Below the pieces are notes generated by a model that made no database searches, was not told the origin of the DNA, and saw only the letters and a program-made list of their open reading frames with translations. Shown piece after piece: positions 27,936 through 36,023 of a DNA stretch of 64,000 bases (its first letter is position 1; each line of letters opens with the position of its first letter). This DNA is from Polyangiaceae bacterium (lineage in GTDB: Bacteria > Myxococcota_A > Polyangia > Polyangiales > Polyangiaceae): positions 1 to 64,000 of the forward strand of contig JADJXL010000025.1 of the NCBI GenBank assembly GCA_016715885.1, given 5' to 3'. The position numbers and the translations under genes are program-made.

Positions 27936-29575
27936 CAGTGAGTCTCCTGGCCGGGTCGCTCATAAGCGTCCAGCGTAACGATAATGGGTTTTTCGAAGTT
28001 TTCCGTGATCGGGGGCGATGCCGTGTGGGTCCATTCGAGCGTCGCGCCTTTCCAGGGATCGCCCGGTGCAGGAGCGCCGCTCTTCAGCGATCGGAGCAGG
28101 CTGATGCCCATGATGAGGAAGCCCGTGCCGAGGATCCACGAACCAACCGTGGAGAATGCATGCAGCGGCTGGAACTGGTCGAGGTAATTGTAGTACCGGC
28201 GCGGCATGCCTCGGGTTCCGAGGATGAACTGGGTGAAGAACGTCCAGTTGAACCCGATGAAGGTCAGCGCGAAGGCGAGTCGGCCGAGTTTTTCCGAGTA
28301 CATGCGGCCGGTCATCTTCGGCCACCAATGGTAGAGGCCTCCGAAGAAGGCGATCGCGGTGCTTCCCATCATGACGTAGTGGAAGTGCGCGACGACGAAG
28401 TACGTGTCGTGCAGGTGCAAGTCGACGCTGACCATGCCGAGGAACAGGCCGGTGAGTCCGCCGATTGCGAAGAGGAACAAGAACCCGAGGCCGTAGAGCA
28501 TCGGAACGTTCAACTTGATCGAGCCACCCCAGAGGGTGCCGAGCCAATTGAACATCTTCACGCCGGAGGGAATCGCGACGAAGAACGTGAGGAACGAGAA
28601 GATCGCCGAGGACAATTCGCTTTGGCCCGCAACGAACATGTGGTGTCCCCACACGACGAAGGACACGAGCGCAATGGCGACGCTGGAGAACGCAATGGCC
28701 TTGTAGCCGAAGATGCGCCGCTGTGAATGCGTGGCGAGGATCTCGCTGGCGACACCCATGCCCGGCAGAATCATGATGTACACGGCCGGGTGGCTGTAGA
28801 ACCAGAAGAAGTGCTGGAACAGGACTGGATCACCGCCGAGCGTCGGGTCGAAGATACCGACGTGGAATGCGCGTTCGAAGATGAGCAGCACGAGCGTGAT
28901 GCCGAGAACCGGGGTCGCGAGGACCTGAATGATGCTCGTGGCGTAGAGCGCCCAGAGGACCAAAGGCATGCGGAAGAAGGTCATGCCTGGCGCGCGCAGC
29001 TTGTGCAGCGTGACGATGAAGTTGAGCCCCGTCAGGATGCTCGAAAAACCCATCACGAAGACGCCGAAGGTCGCCAGAATGACCGACGTGGTCGACACGC
29101 CCGAGGCGTAGGGGACGTAGAAGGTCCAGCCGGTATCGACGCCGCCGCTCAGGATGGCAGCGAGCATGAAAGCTGCGCCGATCCAGAACACGTACAAGCT
29201 CATGAGATTGAGCTTGGGGAAGGCGACGTCCTTGGCGCCGATCATGATTGGCAAAATGAAGTTGCCGAGTGACGCCGGAATCGATGGGATGATGAAAAGG
29301 AACACCATCGCAGCGCCGTGCAGCGTAAACGCTTGGTTGTACTGCTGCGCGGTCATGATGGTCTTGCCCGGCGTGAGCAGCTCGAGACGCACCAAAAGTG
29401 CGAAGATGCCGCCGAGCGTGAAGCCCACGAGCACCGTGATCAGGTACATGATCCCGATGCGCTTGTGATCGACGGTGGTCAGCCAGGAGGCGATGCCCGT
29501 CGTCTGGTTTAGGTAGTTTTTGCCGCCCGTCTCGGGGACGTGCCCCAGTTCGTCGGCTGTCGCCACTTTCGCCAT
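27935..29575 (-). CDS. ctaD: Cytochrome c oxidase subunit I (caa3-type)
   Basis: It is the catalytic haem-copper subunit, reducing O2 to water and pumping protons. It has 546 residues and 12 helices. Ligands seen: haem a His in FTLHGAAMVFLFI, CuB His and cross-linked Tyr in WFYSHPAVYIMILPGMG, two CuB His in WGHHMFVAGQ, and haem a3/a His in VVAHFHYVMMG with VDLHLHDTYF just before. The YSHP motif with Tyr and the GHHMF motif mark the A-type family with a K-channel. It is 17 bp downstream of ctaC. Confidence 0.97.
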   Translation of the reverse strand: MAKVATADELGHVPETGGKNYLNQTTGIASWLTTVDHKRIGIMYLITVLVGFTLGGIFALLVRLELLTPGKTIMTAQQYNQAFTLHGAAMVFLFIIPSIPASLGNFILPIMIGAKDVAFPKLNLMSLYVFWIGAAFMLAAILSGGVDTGWTFYVPYASGVSTTSVILATFGVFVMGFSSILTGLNFIVTLHKLRAPGMTFFRMPLVLWALYATSIIQVLATPVLGITLVLLIFERAFHVGIFDPTLGGDPVLFQHFFWFYSHPAVYIMILPGMGVASEILATHSQRRIFGYKAIAFSSVAIALVSFVVWGHHMFVAGQSELSSAIFSFLTFFVAIPSGVKMFNWLGTLWGGSIKLNVPMLYGLGFLFLFAIGGLTGLFLGMVSVDLHLHDTYFVVAHFHYVMMGSTAIAFFGGLYHWWPKMTGRMYSEKLGRLAFALTFIGFNWTFFTQFILGTRGMPRRYYNYLDQFQPLHAFSTVGSWILGTGFLIMGISLLRSLKSGAPAPGDPWKGATLEWTHTASPPITENFEKPIIVTLDAYERPGQETH

Positions 29576-29592
29576 GATCGCGTCTCCTCTTC

Positions 29593-30549
29593 CTACTTCA
29601 CCGTCTTGATGTACGCGATGAGCGCGTCGATCTCATTTTCTTTGAGCAAACCCTTGTAGGTCGGCATGACCGCAGGGTACCCCTCGACGACCTTTTTCGT
29701 CGGTTCGAGCAGGCTCTCACGAATGTAGTTCTCGTCGACTTGCGCCGAAGAACCATCGGCAAACTTCTCGGTCTTGCCAAATAGACCCTTGAAGCTCGGA
29801 CCTTGAACGCGCGTTCCGTCGAGCGAATGGCAGGTGTTGCAGCTACGCGACGTAAAGAGCTTCTTACCAAGCTCGTCGGGCGCGAGGATTGGGTCGCCAG
29901 GCTTCCGGCCCGTCTCGAGCCAATTGTTGTAGTCGGCTTGCTCCATGACGTGCACCTTCGCCATCATGTCGGAATGACCAACGCCGCAATACTCGGTGCA
30001 CAGCAGCACGGTATCGCGCTTGGCATTCGCCTCGAACCAGAGCGTCGTGTACGTGCCGGGAACGACGTCCTGCTTCACTCGGAACTCGGGAACGTAAAAG
30101 CTGTGCAGAACATCCTTCGAGCTCATGATGAGCTTGACGGGTTTGTCCTTTGGCACCACGAGCTCGTTCACCGACGTGGTTCCGTTCGGATAGGTAAACG
30201 TCCACATGTACATTTCGGCCGTCGTCCGAATCTCCATTGCATTCGCCGGCGCCACGGAGGCCATGAGATAGCCGCGCAGACCAACGAAGAAGAGCGCAAT
30301 GACCAAGATCGACGGAATGACGGTCCAGCCGATTTCCAGCGCCGTACTATGCGTAACCGAACTTACCTTGTCGTTGTCCGTTCGCCGTCTGAATCGGCGA
30401 ATGAAGTAGAACATCGGGATCATCAGACCGAAGAACATGAGCACGTCGAACCAATAAACGACGTACCATGCGAAATCGATTTCTGACGCAATCGTCGACG
30501 ACTGCCTCGGCATCCAAAAAGAGCCGAGTTCGATAGGGTCAAACGTCAT
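29593..30549 (-). CDS. ctaC: Cytochrome c oxidase subunit II fused to cytochrome c
   Basis: It receives electrons from ACIII or a cytochrome c and passes them to CuA. The 318 residues comprise two N-terminal membrane helices, a cupredoxin domain with CuA ligands VLHSFYVPEF and LLCTEYCGVGHSDMMAKV, and a C-terminal class I cytochrome c with CNTCH and distal Met in PAVMPTYKG. The CuA plus haem fusion defines caa3 oxidase. ATG 30549 overlaps the sco stop as ATGA. A longer upstream reading would run through sco. No lipobox was seen at the chosen start. Confidence 0.95.
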   Translation of the reverse strand: MTFDPIELGSFWMPRQSSTIASEIDFAWYVVYWFDVLMFFGLMIPMFYFIRRFRRRTDNDKVSSVTHSTALEIGWTVIPSILVIALFFVGLRGYLMASVAPANAMEIRTTAEMYMWTFTYPNGTTSVNELVVPKDKPVKLIMSSKDVLHSFYVPEFRVKQDVVPGTYTTLWFEANAKRDTVLLCTEYCGVGHSDMMAKVHVMEQADYNNWLETGRKPGDPILAPDELGKKLFTSRSCNTCHSLDGTRVQGPSFKGLFGKTEKFADGSSAQVDENYIRESLLEPTKKVVEGYPAVMPTYKGLLKENEIDALIAYIKTVK

Positions 30550-31430
30550 GCTACAGCTCCGTCCACGGGCTTTGCCTGCCGGCGTCGTTCCGACCGCCAA
30601 TAGCTCGCGAGCAGTGCCGCGAGACCAATGACCGTCAAAACTCCACCGGCCTTCATGAGGCGCCTCGTCGCGAGGACATACCTGTTTTCGGCTACGGAAT
30701 AATGAAAGCAGAACAAGAGCACGCGGTTCAAGGTCGAACCGATCTTGCCCTCGGTCGCTTCGAGGAGCGCAAGCTTCACGTCTTTCGACGGAAATGCGAT
30801 GCCATACAGCGTACGGGACAACGTGCCGTTCGGAGACGCCACGAAAATACCCGCCGCGTGCGCGAATTGCTTGGACGGTTCGTCCCAGCGATATCGGAAC
30901 CCAATCGTGTCGGCCACACGCTGCACTTCAGCTTGATCCGCCACGGTAAAGTCCCAACCTCGATCCGCCACGGGCCTGCCATAAGCCTTCACGTACGTGT
31001 CGCGCTTCTTGTTCGCCATCTCGGGCGTATCGCGCGGATCGATGCTGATGACGACAACCCGATAATCTTTGCCCGCCGTGAGATCCGTGCCCTTCAGACC
31101 ATCCAAAAGGCCGTTCAGAACCAGCGTGCAAAGCATCGGGCATTCATAATATGCAAGCGCAAGGATGACCGGATGCTCGCCGTCGAAGTAATCGCCGAGG
31201 CGCACATCGCGCCCCTGACCATCTCGCAAACGAACATCCAACGGAAGCTTGGCGCCGGGCTTTTCCTCGATCTCGATGTTCGTAAGCTCCTTCGGCAGCG
31301 TCAAGTCAGCCCCCGGCGCAGGCTTCATATCGGCAAACGCAACGTTCGCCCAAAGAAGCATCGCAAGAGCCATGACGCTCCGAAAAAGCCCACGAGCTCG
31401 GGGCCGAACGCGACCCGGCACCAAAGTCAC
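30546..31430 (-). CDS. sco: Sco1/SenC copper chaperone
   Basis: It delivers copper to the CuA site of the oxidase in the periplasm. The 294-residue protein has an N-terminal signal/anchor (FRSVMALAMLLWANVAFA), a thioredoxin-like domain with the copper motif YYECPMLCTLVLNG (CxxxC) and the distal His in KQFAHAAGIFVA, and a C-terminal transmembrane helix (VLTVIGLAALLASYW) absent from many Sco proteins. It overlaps the genes on both sides by 4 bp, so it is made together with ctaC, its client. Confidence 0.93.
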   Translation of the reverse strand: MTLVPGRVRPRARGLFRSVMALAMLLWANVAFADMKPAPGADLTLPKELTNIEIEEKPGAKLPLDVRLRDGQGRDVRLGDYFDGEHPVILALAYYECPMLCTLVLNGLLDGLKGTDLTAGKDYRVVVISIDPRDTPEMANKKRDTYVKAYGRPVADRGWDFTVADQAEVQRVADTIGFRYRWDEPSKQFAHAAGIFVASPNGTLSRTLYGIAFPSKDVKLALLEATEGKIGSTLNRVLLFCFHYSVAENRYVLATRRLMKAGGVLTVIGLAALLASYWRSERRRQAKPVDGAVA

Positions 31431-32077
31431 TTCCCACCCTCCTTGGGTTCGCCCTTTTTCTCGTCCTTCTTTTCGTCTTTCTTCTCGTCCTTGCCGCCCT
31501 TCTCGTCCTTGCCCTCGTCACCCTTCTTCTCTTCGGGTTTGTCCTCGGGCTTGGTCTCCTCGGGTTTCGGCTCGGGTTCCTGCACCTTCGGCGGCTCGAC
31601 CGCCGGCGGCGGATTGCGATATGCGGCAATCGTCAGATCGATGGCTCGATCGGCCGGAATCCGCACCACGCCATCCTTCTGGCTCACCCATTGGTACTTC
31701 GTGAGCTTCTGCTTCTCGGCCGCACGTAGCGCCTTCAATTCCTCGGACTGAGCGGAATAGACCTTCGCATGAAGCTCCTCTTCGCCCCACGAATTGAAAA
31801 GCTCGCGCACGAAGATGCAGAACGCAATCAGCGTAACGATCGTGAGCAGTGTGACGAACGCAATCAACCCATTGGCAGGTCGATCATCTTCGAGCGGGTC
31901 ATGGCCGCCATGACCATGCCCCGCATCACCATGATCCGCCTCCGATGCATGCGCCGCATCGTCCTGCTCACCGCTCGCCTCGGTGTCGCCCGATTCGTCC
32001 TGCTCGTCTCGCTCCACCGCAGCTTCCGCTGCCGAAGCCGACGAACGAGGCTCCTTCTTCTTCTTTTTCTTGCTCAT
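31427..32077 (-). CDS. Charged single-pass membrane protein of the act/cta cluster
   Basis: It is 216 residues. A lysine-rich start (MSKKKKKKEPR), an acidic and His-rich cytosolic segment (DHGDAGHGHGGHDPLEDD), one transmembrane helix (IAFVTLLTIVTLIAFCIFVR), a helical segment (VYSAQSEELKALRAAEKQKL) and a conserved-looking VVRIPADRAIDLTIAAYRNPPP are followed by a long Lys/Glu/Pro tail. The middle part is like the small quinol-oxidoreductase cluster proteins that carry a DGxVRIPIDRAM-type motif. The start ATG 32077 overlaps the actF stop (ATGA). It probably assists assembly or docking of the ACIII-caa3 supercomplex; no catalytic motif is seen. Confidence 0.7.
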   Translation of the reverse strand: MSKKKKKKEPRSSASAAEAAVERDEQDESGDTEASGEQDDAAHASEADHGDAGHGHGGHDPLEDDRPANGLIAFVTLLTIVTLIAFCIFVRELFNSWGEEELHAKVYSAQSEELKALRAAEKQKLTKYQWVSQKDGVVRIPADRAIDLTIAAYRNPPPAVEPPKVQEPEPKPEETKPEDKPEEKKGDEGKDEKGGKDEKKDEKKDEKKGEPKEGGK

Positions 32078-33309
32078 GGGTTGTCCACCTTCACGGTCTC
32101 GGCGAGCCAAGGATCACGGAGCGGATAGAGCGGTCCAGCAGCCGCTTGCCGCGCGAGCAAGAATGCTGCAATGCCCAGCGGTCCGAGCAGACCGCAGATA
32201 TCTACCACGCCGAACGTTGCATGGTGATGGTCGTACGTCGGCATCACGAGCCAATAGAGGTCGACGTAATGCATGACCAGCATGATCACGGCGCCCACTG
32301 ACAAGCCGACCGGATGGCGCTTCACGTGCCGCGACAAGAGCAGCACGAAGGGAATGACGAAGTGCCCGAACAGGATCGACAAGCTCACGGGCTTCCAGCT
32401 ATCGGCATCCCAACGCTCGTGGTAAAACACCGTTTCTTCGGGAAGATCGGCGTACCAGATGAGCAAGTACTGCGAGAAGCCGATGTACGCAAAGAAGACG
32501 ATGAACCCGAAGAGCAGCTTGCCAATGTCGTGCCGATGCTCGATCGTGCTGAGCTTGACGAAGTAGCCACTCTCCTGCAGGCGAACCGTCATCAGCGCGA
32601 GCGCCGCAAGCGAGCTCGTCATGCAACCCGCAAAGATGTACACGCCGAAGATCGTCGAGTACCAATGCGGATTGAGGCTCATGACCCAATCGAATCCGGC
32701 AAACGTCACCGACAAGGCGAACAGAATGGTCGCCGGAGCCGATATGGCTTGCATCTTGTCCGAGAGCTTCTTGTCGCCGCTTTGATCCTGCGCGCGACTC
32801 GTGCGCGTGAAAAACAGCGCCAGAGCCACCCAGATGACCAAGTACAGCGCCGCTCGGGCATAGAAGAAGTTCGGATTCAGGTACGCCGCCTTCTTCTGCA
32901 GAATGGGATCATGTGCCGCTTCGGGGCCCATCCAATGGTGGTAAAGCGTGTGTGAAAACACGAGCACCGGGATGAACATCACAGCGACCGCGGGCATGAG
33001 CCCCGCCAGCCATTCCGCCTGCCTTCGCGCCACGACCGACCAACCAGCTCGCGTAAGGTGTTGAATTTGCACGAAGCAAAGACCACCCAGCGCGATCGTG
33101 GCGACGAAAAGAAACCCGACGAGATACGAAAACGCAAAGCGTTTCGCATCCATGGCATACCCGGCTGCGGCCGCGGCCACACCAATGACCGCGAGGCCCA
33201 TGCCCATCTTCGTGAGGCTATCGCCTACACCCTTGGGAAGCTGCTTGGCATCTCCGGCAGCCTCCCTGCCCGCGGCCCTGCCCGCGGTAATTGCCGCCGA
33301 CTGACTCAT
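32074..33309 (-). CDS. actF: Alternative complex III subunit ActF
   Basis: It is a quinone-site-bearing membrane subunit related to NrfD/ActC, 411 residues with about ten helices (MGMGLAVIGVAAAAAGYAM; YLVGFLFVATIALGGLCFVQ; LFGFIVFFAYIGFSQYLLIW). The sequence WYSTIFGVYIFAG and the helix with FSQYLLIWYADLPEETVFY are typical of ActF (DUF5693-like quinol:cytochrome c oxidoreductase subunit 2). It overlaps actE and the next gene by 4 bp each. It should form, with ActC, the membrane core that takes electrons from menaquinol. Confidence 0.93.
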   Translation of the reverse strand: MSQSAAITAGRAAGREAAGDAKQLPKGVGDSLTKMGMGLAVIGVAAAAAGYAMDAKRFAFSYLVGFLFVATIALGGLCFVQIQHLTRAGWSVVARRQAEWLAGLMPAVAVMFIPVLVFSHTLYHHWMGPEAAHDPILQKKAAYLNPNFFYARAALYLVIWVALALFFTRTSRAQDQSGDKKLSDKMQAISAPATILFALSVTFAGFDWVMSLNPHWYSTIFGVYIFAGCMTSSLAALALMTVRLQESGYFVKLSTIEHRHDIGKLLFGFIVFFAYIGFSQYLLIWYADLPEETVFYHERWDADSWKPVSLSILFGHFVIPFVLLLSRHVKRHPVGLSVGAVIMLVMHYVDLYWLVMPTYDHHHATFGVVDICGLLGPLGIAAFLLARQAAAGPLYPLRDPWLAETVKVDNP

Positions 33310-33944
33310 TGCGCGGCTCCTTCAGGCTCGATCGAGCCTCGTTTGTCCGCCGGCACGTCGTCCTTCGACGCATGCTGGCTACGACCGAGCACCCTCACCC
33401 ACGTCACGATGGCCCAGCGATCCGCAACCGGCACCTGCTTGCGGTAGCCCGGCATGTTGCGAACGCCGTGGGAAATCGTGTCGAATATCTGACCGTCGCG
33501 CATTTCCTTCTGCACGCGGTCCGACGCCAAGTCGACGGGCGGCGGGAATCCTCGCTGCACCACCATACCGCGTCCACTACCCGTCATGTCATGGCACGGA
33601 GCGCAATAAATATTGAATCGCTCCTCGCCACGCCGAATGAGCTTCTCGTCGACCGCCATCGGCACGTCGTTCACCTTCAGGTCGGTCACTCGATGGACGA
33701 ACTCACCATTCGGCAGTTTGCCGCGGTAATACGCGTCATCCTCGTCGAGGTGTCCAATCGGAATGGTACCATCGACGAGCGGGCGCATTGCCCGACCATC
33801 CTCGAAGAGCGGACTGGCCTCGCCCCATTGATACTTGGGCTGCCAGTCCATGTCCCCGAAGAGGTGAACGGGCGGATCCTCGCTTTTGCCACCGCGACAA
33901 CCAATGACAGCCATCGCAAGCAGCAGGAATGCGGCGCGCCTCAT
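33306..33944 (-). CDS. actE: Alternative complex III mono-haem cytochrome c subunit ActE
   Basis: It is a lipoprotein cytochrome c on the periplasmic face, 212 residues. The signal MRRAAFLLLAMAVIGC ends in a lipobox, and the haem motif is YCAPCHDMTGSGRG with a candidate distal Met in NMPGYRKQV near the C-terminus (VRNMPGY). The upstream text (MDWQPKYQWGEASPLFEDGR) is a signature of ActE N-termini. It sits between ActD and ActF in the canonical order and transfers electrons towards CtaC. Confidence 0.93.
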   Translation of the reverse strand: MRRAAFLLLAMAVIGCRGGKSEDPPVHLFGDMDWQPKYQWGEASPLFEDGRAMRPLVDGTIPIGHLDEDDAYYRGKLPNGEFVHRVTDLKVNDVPMAVDEKLIRRGEERFNIYCAPCHDMTGSGRGMVVQRGFPPPVDLASDRVQKEMRDGQIFDTISHGVRNMPGYRKQVPVADRWAIVTWVRVLGRSQHASKDDVPADKRGSIEPEGAAQ

Positions 33945-34507
33945 TCCATCACCTCCAGAACTTCACGCGCACCAAGCTCCTCGAGAAGCTTCTTCGTGCG
34001 AGACGTGTTGTATTTCGGATCCCGCGCTTCGATGCTGATGAAAAACGCATCGTCCGTCGCTCGCGGGAAAGACGGATGCGTCATCGTCGGGTGGTAGTAC
34101 GCGGGCAGCTTGTTCATCGCCCACATCCCGAAGAACGTGCCGAAGGCCGAGAAAAGCACCGTCAGCTCGAACATGATCGGGATGTACGCCTGATACGAGA
34201 ACGACGGCTTACCGCTGATCGTGAGTGGATAATCCACCGAGACGAAGTACGTCAGCGCAATCGCGCTGAGCAGACCCGTCGCACCGCAGACCAATACCAC
34301 CCACGGCAGTTTCGTCGGCGCAAGGCCCATTGCTCGCTCGAGCCCATGCACCGGGAACGGCGTATGCGCATCGTAGTGCTTGTACCCTGCTGCCTTCAAT
34401 TTCTCACAGGCGTGCATCAGGTCGCCGGGGGTCAGGAAGTAGCCCATCAGCCCATAAGCCTTCTGATCCTCGTCCTCGTGCTCGTCTTTTTGATGAGGCT
34501 TACCCAT
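33941..34507 (-). CDS. actD: Alternative complex III subunit ActD (DUF3341)
   Basis: It is a 188-residue membrane subunit with a DUF3341 domain: YGLMGYFLTPGDLMHACEKL, then KHYDAHTPFPVHGLERAMGL, two transmembrane helices (LPWVVLVCGATGLLSAIALT; FELTVLFSAFGTFFGMWAM) and a cytosolic C-terminus with DAFFISIEARDPKY. ATG 34507 is chosen since it restores the family start and overlaps the actC stop by 8 bp. Longer readings would use actC codons in another frame. Confidence 0.92.
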   Translation of the reverse strand: MGKPHQKDEHEDEDQKAYGLMGYFLTPGDLMHACEKLKAAGYKHYDAHTPFPVHGLERAMGLAPTKLPWVVLVCGATGLLSAIALTYFVSVDYPLTISGKPSFSYQAYIPIMFELTVLFSAFGTFFGMWAMNKLPAYYHPTMTHPSFPRATDDAFFISIEARDPKYNTSRTKKLLEELGAREVLEVME

Positions 34508-36023
34508 TGCCCTTCTCCTCATCCTTGTCCGCGCTTGCGGTCTCTTCGTCCGAAGAATCGTCGCCTTCGGAATCATCGGAATCCGAAGCGCTTTCGGATG
34601 CTTCTTCCGACGTTTCCTCGGCATGATCGTCATGTCCGTGGTCGCCATGCCCTGCATGCGGATCGGCCTGCGGCATCACGCCCTTGACCTCGCTAATCGC
34701 CACGGCCGGCAAGAAGCGCAGGAACAAGAGGAAGAACGTGAAGAACAAACCGAACGAACCAAGGAACGTCGAGATGTCGAACATGCTCGGCCGGAAGTAC
34801 GTCCAGCTCGACGGGATGTAGTCACGATGCAAGCTCGTCACGATGATGACGAAGCGCTCGAACCACATACCGATGTTCACGAAGATCGAGATCACGAACA
34901 TCGCCGGGATGCTGGTCCGGATCCGCTTGAACCAGAAGAGCTGCGGCGAGAACACGTTGCAGCTCCACATCGTCCAGTATGCCCATTTGTAGGGACCGAA
35001 CGCGCGGTTGCGGAATGCGAAACTCTCGTATTCATTCCCGCCGTACCACGCAATGAAGTACTCCATTGCGTAGGCGTAACCGACCATCGTGCCGGTCACG
35101 AGAATGATCTTGTTCATGTTTTCGAGGTGCCGGATCGTGATGAGCCCCTCGAGACCGAATGCTTTGCGAGCCATGACCATGAGGGTCACGACCATCGCGA
35201 ACCCGCTGAAGATGGCGCCTGCGACGAAGTACGGAGGGAAGATCGTCGTGTGCCATCCGGGCATGATCGATACGGCGAAGTCGAACGACACGATCGTATG
35301 CACGGAGAGTACGAGCGGCGTCGAAAGACCGGCCAAAATCAGGTAGGCCCGTTCGTAGGTCAGCCAATTGCGATGGGATCCGCGCCAACCGAGGGCGAAG
35401 ATGCCGAGCACGATCTGGCGCGTCTTCGTTTTTGCTCGATCACGCAACGTGGCGAGATCCGGCACGAGACCTACGTACCAGAAGAGGATCGACACCGTCG
35501 CGTAGGTCGAAATCGCGAACACGTCCCAGAGCAGCGGGCTCTTGAAGTTCGGCCACATGCTCATTTGATTCGGTATTGGGAAAAGCCAATACGCGAACCA
35601 CACGCGACCGACGTGGAAGACGGGGTAAATCGCGGCCGCCATAACGGCGAAGATCGTCATGGCTTCGGCCGCGCGGTTGATGCTCGTACGCCACTTCTGC
35701 CTAAACAAGAAGAGAATGGCGCTGATGAGCGTTCCGGCGTGACCGATACCGATCCAGAAAACGAACCCCGTGATGTCCCAGGCCCAGAACACCGTATTGT
35801 TCAGGCCCCAGACGCCGATACCTTCAGCAACGAGTTTGCCGAGGGATCCGAGCAGAACGAGCAATACGCTCACGGCGAGCGAAAAGAGCACCACCCACGA
35901 AGGAGTCGTTTTCTTTTCGACGATACCCGCAACCGTCTCGGTCACCGCGTGAAAGTCGCGATGGCCGAGAACCAGCGGTGCACGCTTGCCGGGCGTGTCT
36001 TCATTCATGACGGCGGTAGTCAT
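34500..36023 (-). CDS. actC: Alternative complex III subunit ActC (NrfD-like)
   Basis: It is the quinol-oxidising integral membrane subunit, 507 residues, with about ten helices (FVFWIGIGHAGTLISAILFL, SLHRDYIPSSWTYFRPSMFD among the markers) and the NrfD motif with GIGHAGTLISAILFLFRQKWRT and RAAEAMTIFA. The last 70 residues form an acidic, His/Asp/Glu/Ser-rich tail (DPHAGHGDHGHDDHAEETSE) beyond the usual end. It overlaps actB (ATGA, 4 bp) and actD. Confidence 0.95.
   Translation of the reverse strand: MTTAVMNEDTPGKRAPLVLGHRDFHAVTETVAGIVEKKTTPSWVVLFSLAVSVLLVLLGSLGKLVAEGIGVWGLNNTVFWAWDITGFVFWIGIGHAGTLISAILFLFRQKWRTSINRAAEAMTIFAVMAAAIYPVFHVGRVWFAYWLFPIPNQMSMWPNFKSPLLWDVFAISTYATVSILFWYVGLVPDLATLRDRAKTKTRQIVLGIFALGWRGSHRNWLTYERAYLILAGLSTPLVLSVHTIVSFDFAVSIMPGWHTTIFPPYFVAGAIFSGFAMVVTLMVMARKAFGLEGLITIRHLENMNKIILVTGTMVGYAYAMEYFIAWYGGNEYESFAFRNRAFGPYKWAYWTMWSCNVFSPQLFWFKRIRTSIPAMFVISIFVNIGMWFERFVIIVTSLHRDYIPSSWTYFRPSMFDISTFLGSFGLFFTFFLLFLRFLPAVAISEVKGVMPQADPHAGHGDHGHDDHAEETSEEASESASDSDDSEGDDSSDEETASADKDEEKGNG

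Noticed and set aside
27719..28726. Long plus-strand frame opposite ctaD
   Set aside because: It mirrors the codon structure of ctaD; highly charged low-complexity translation and no start signals.
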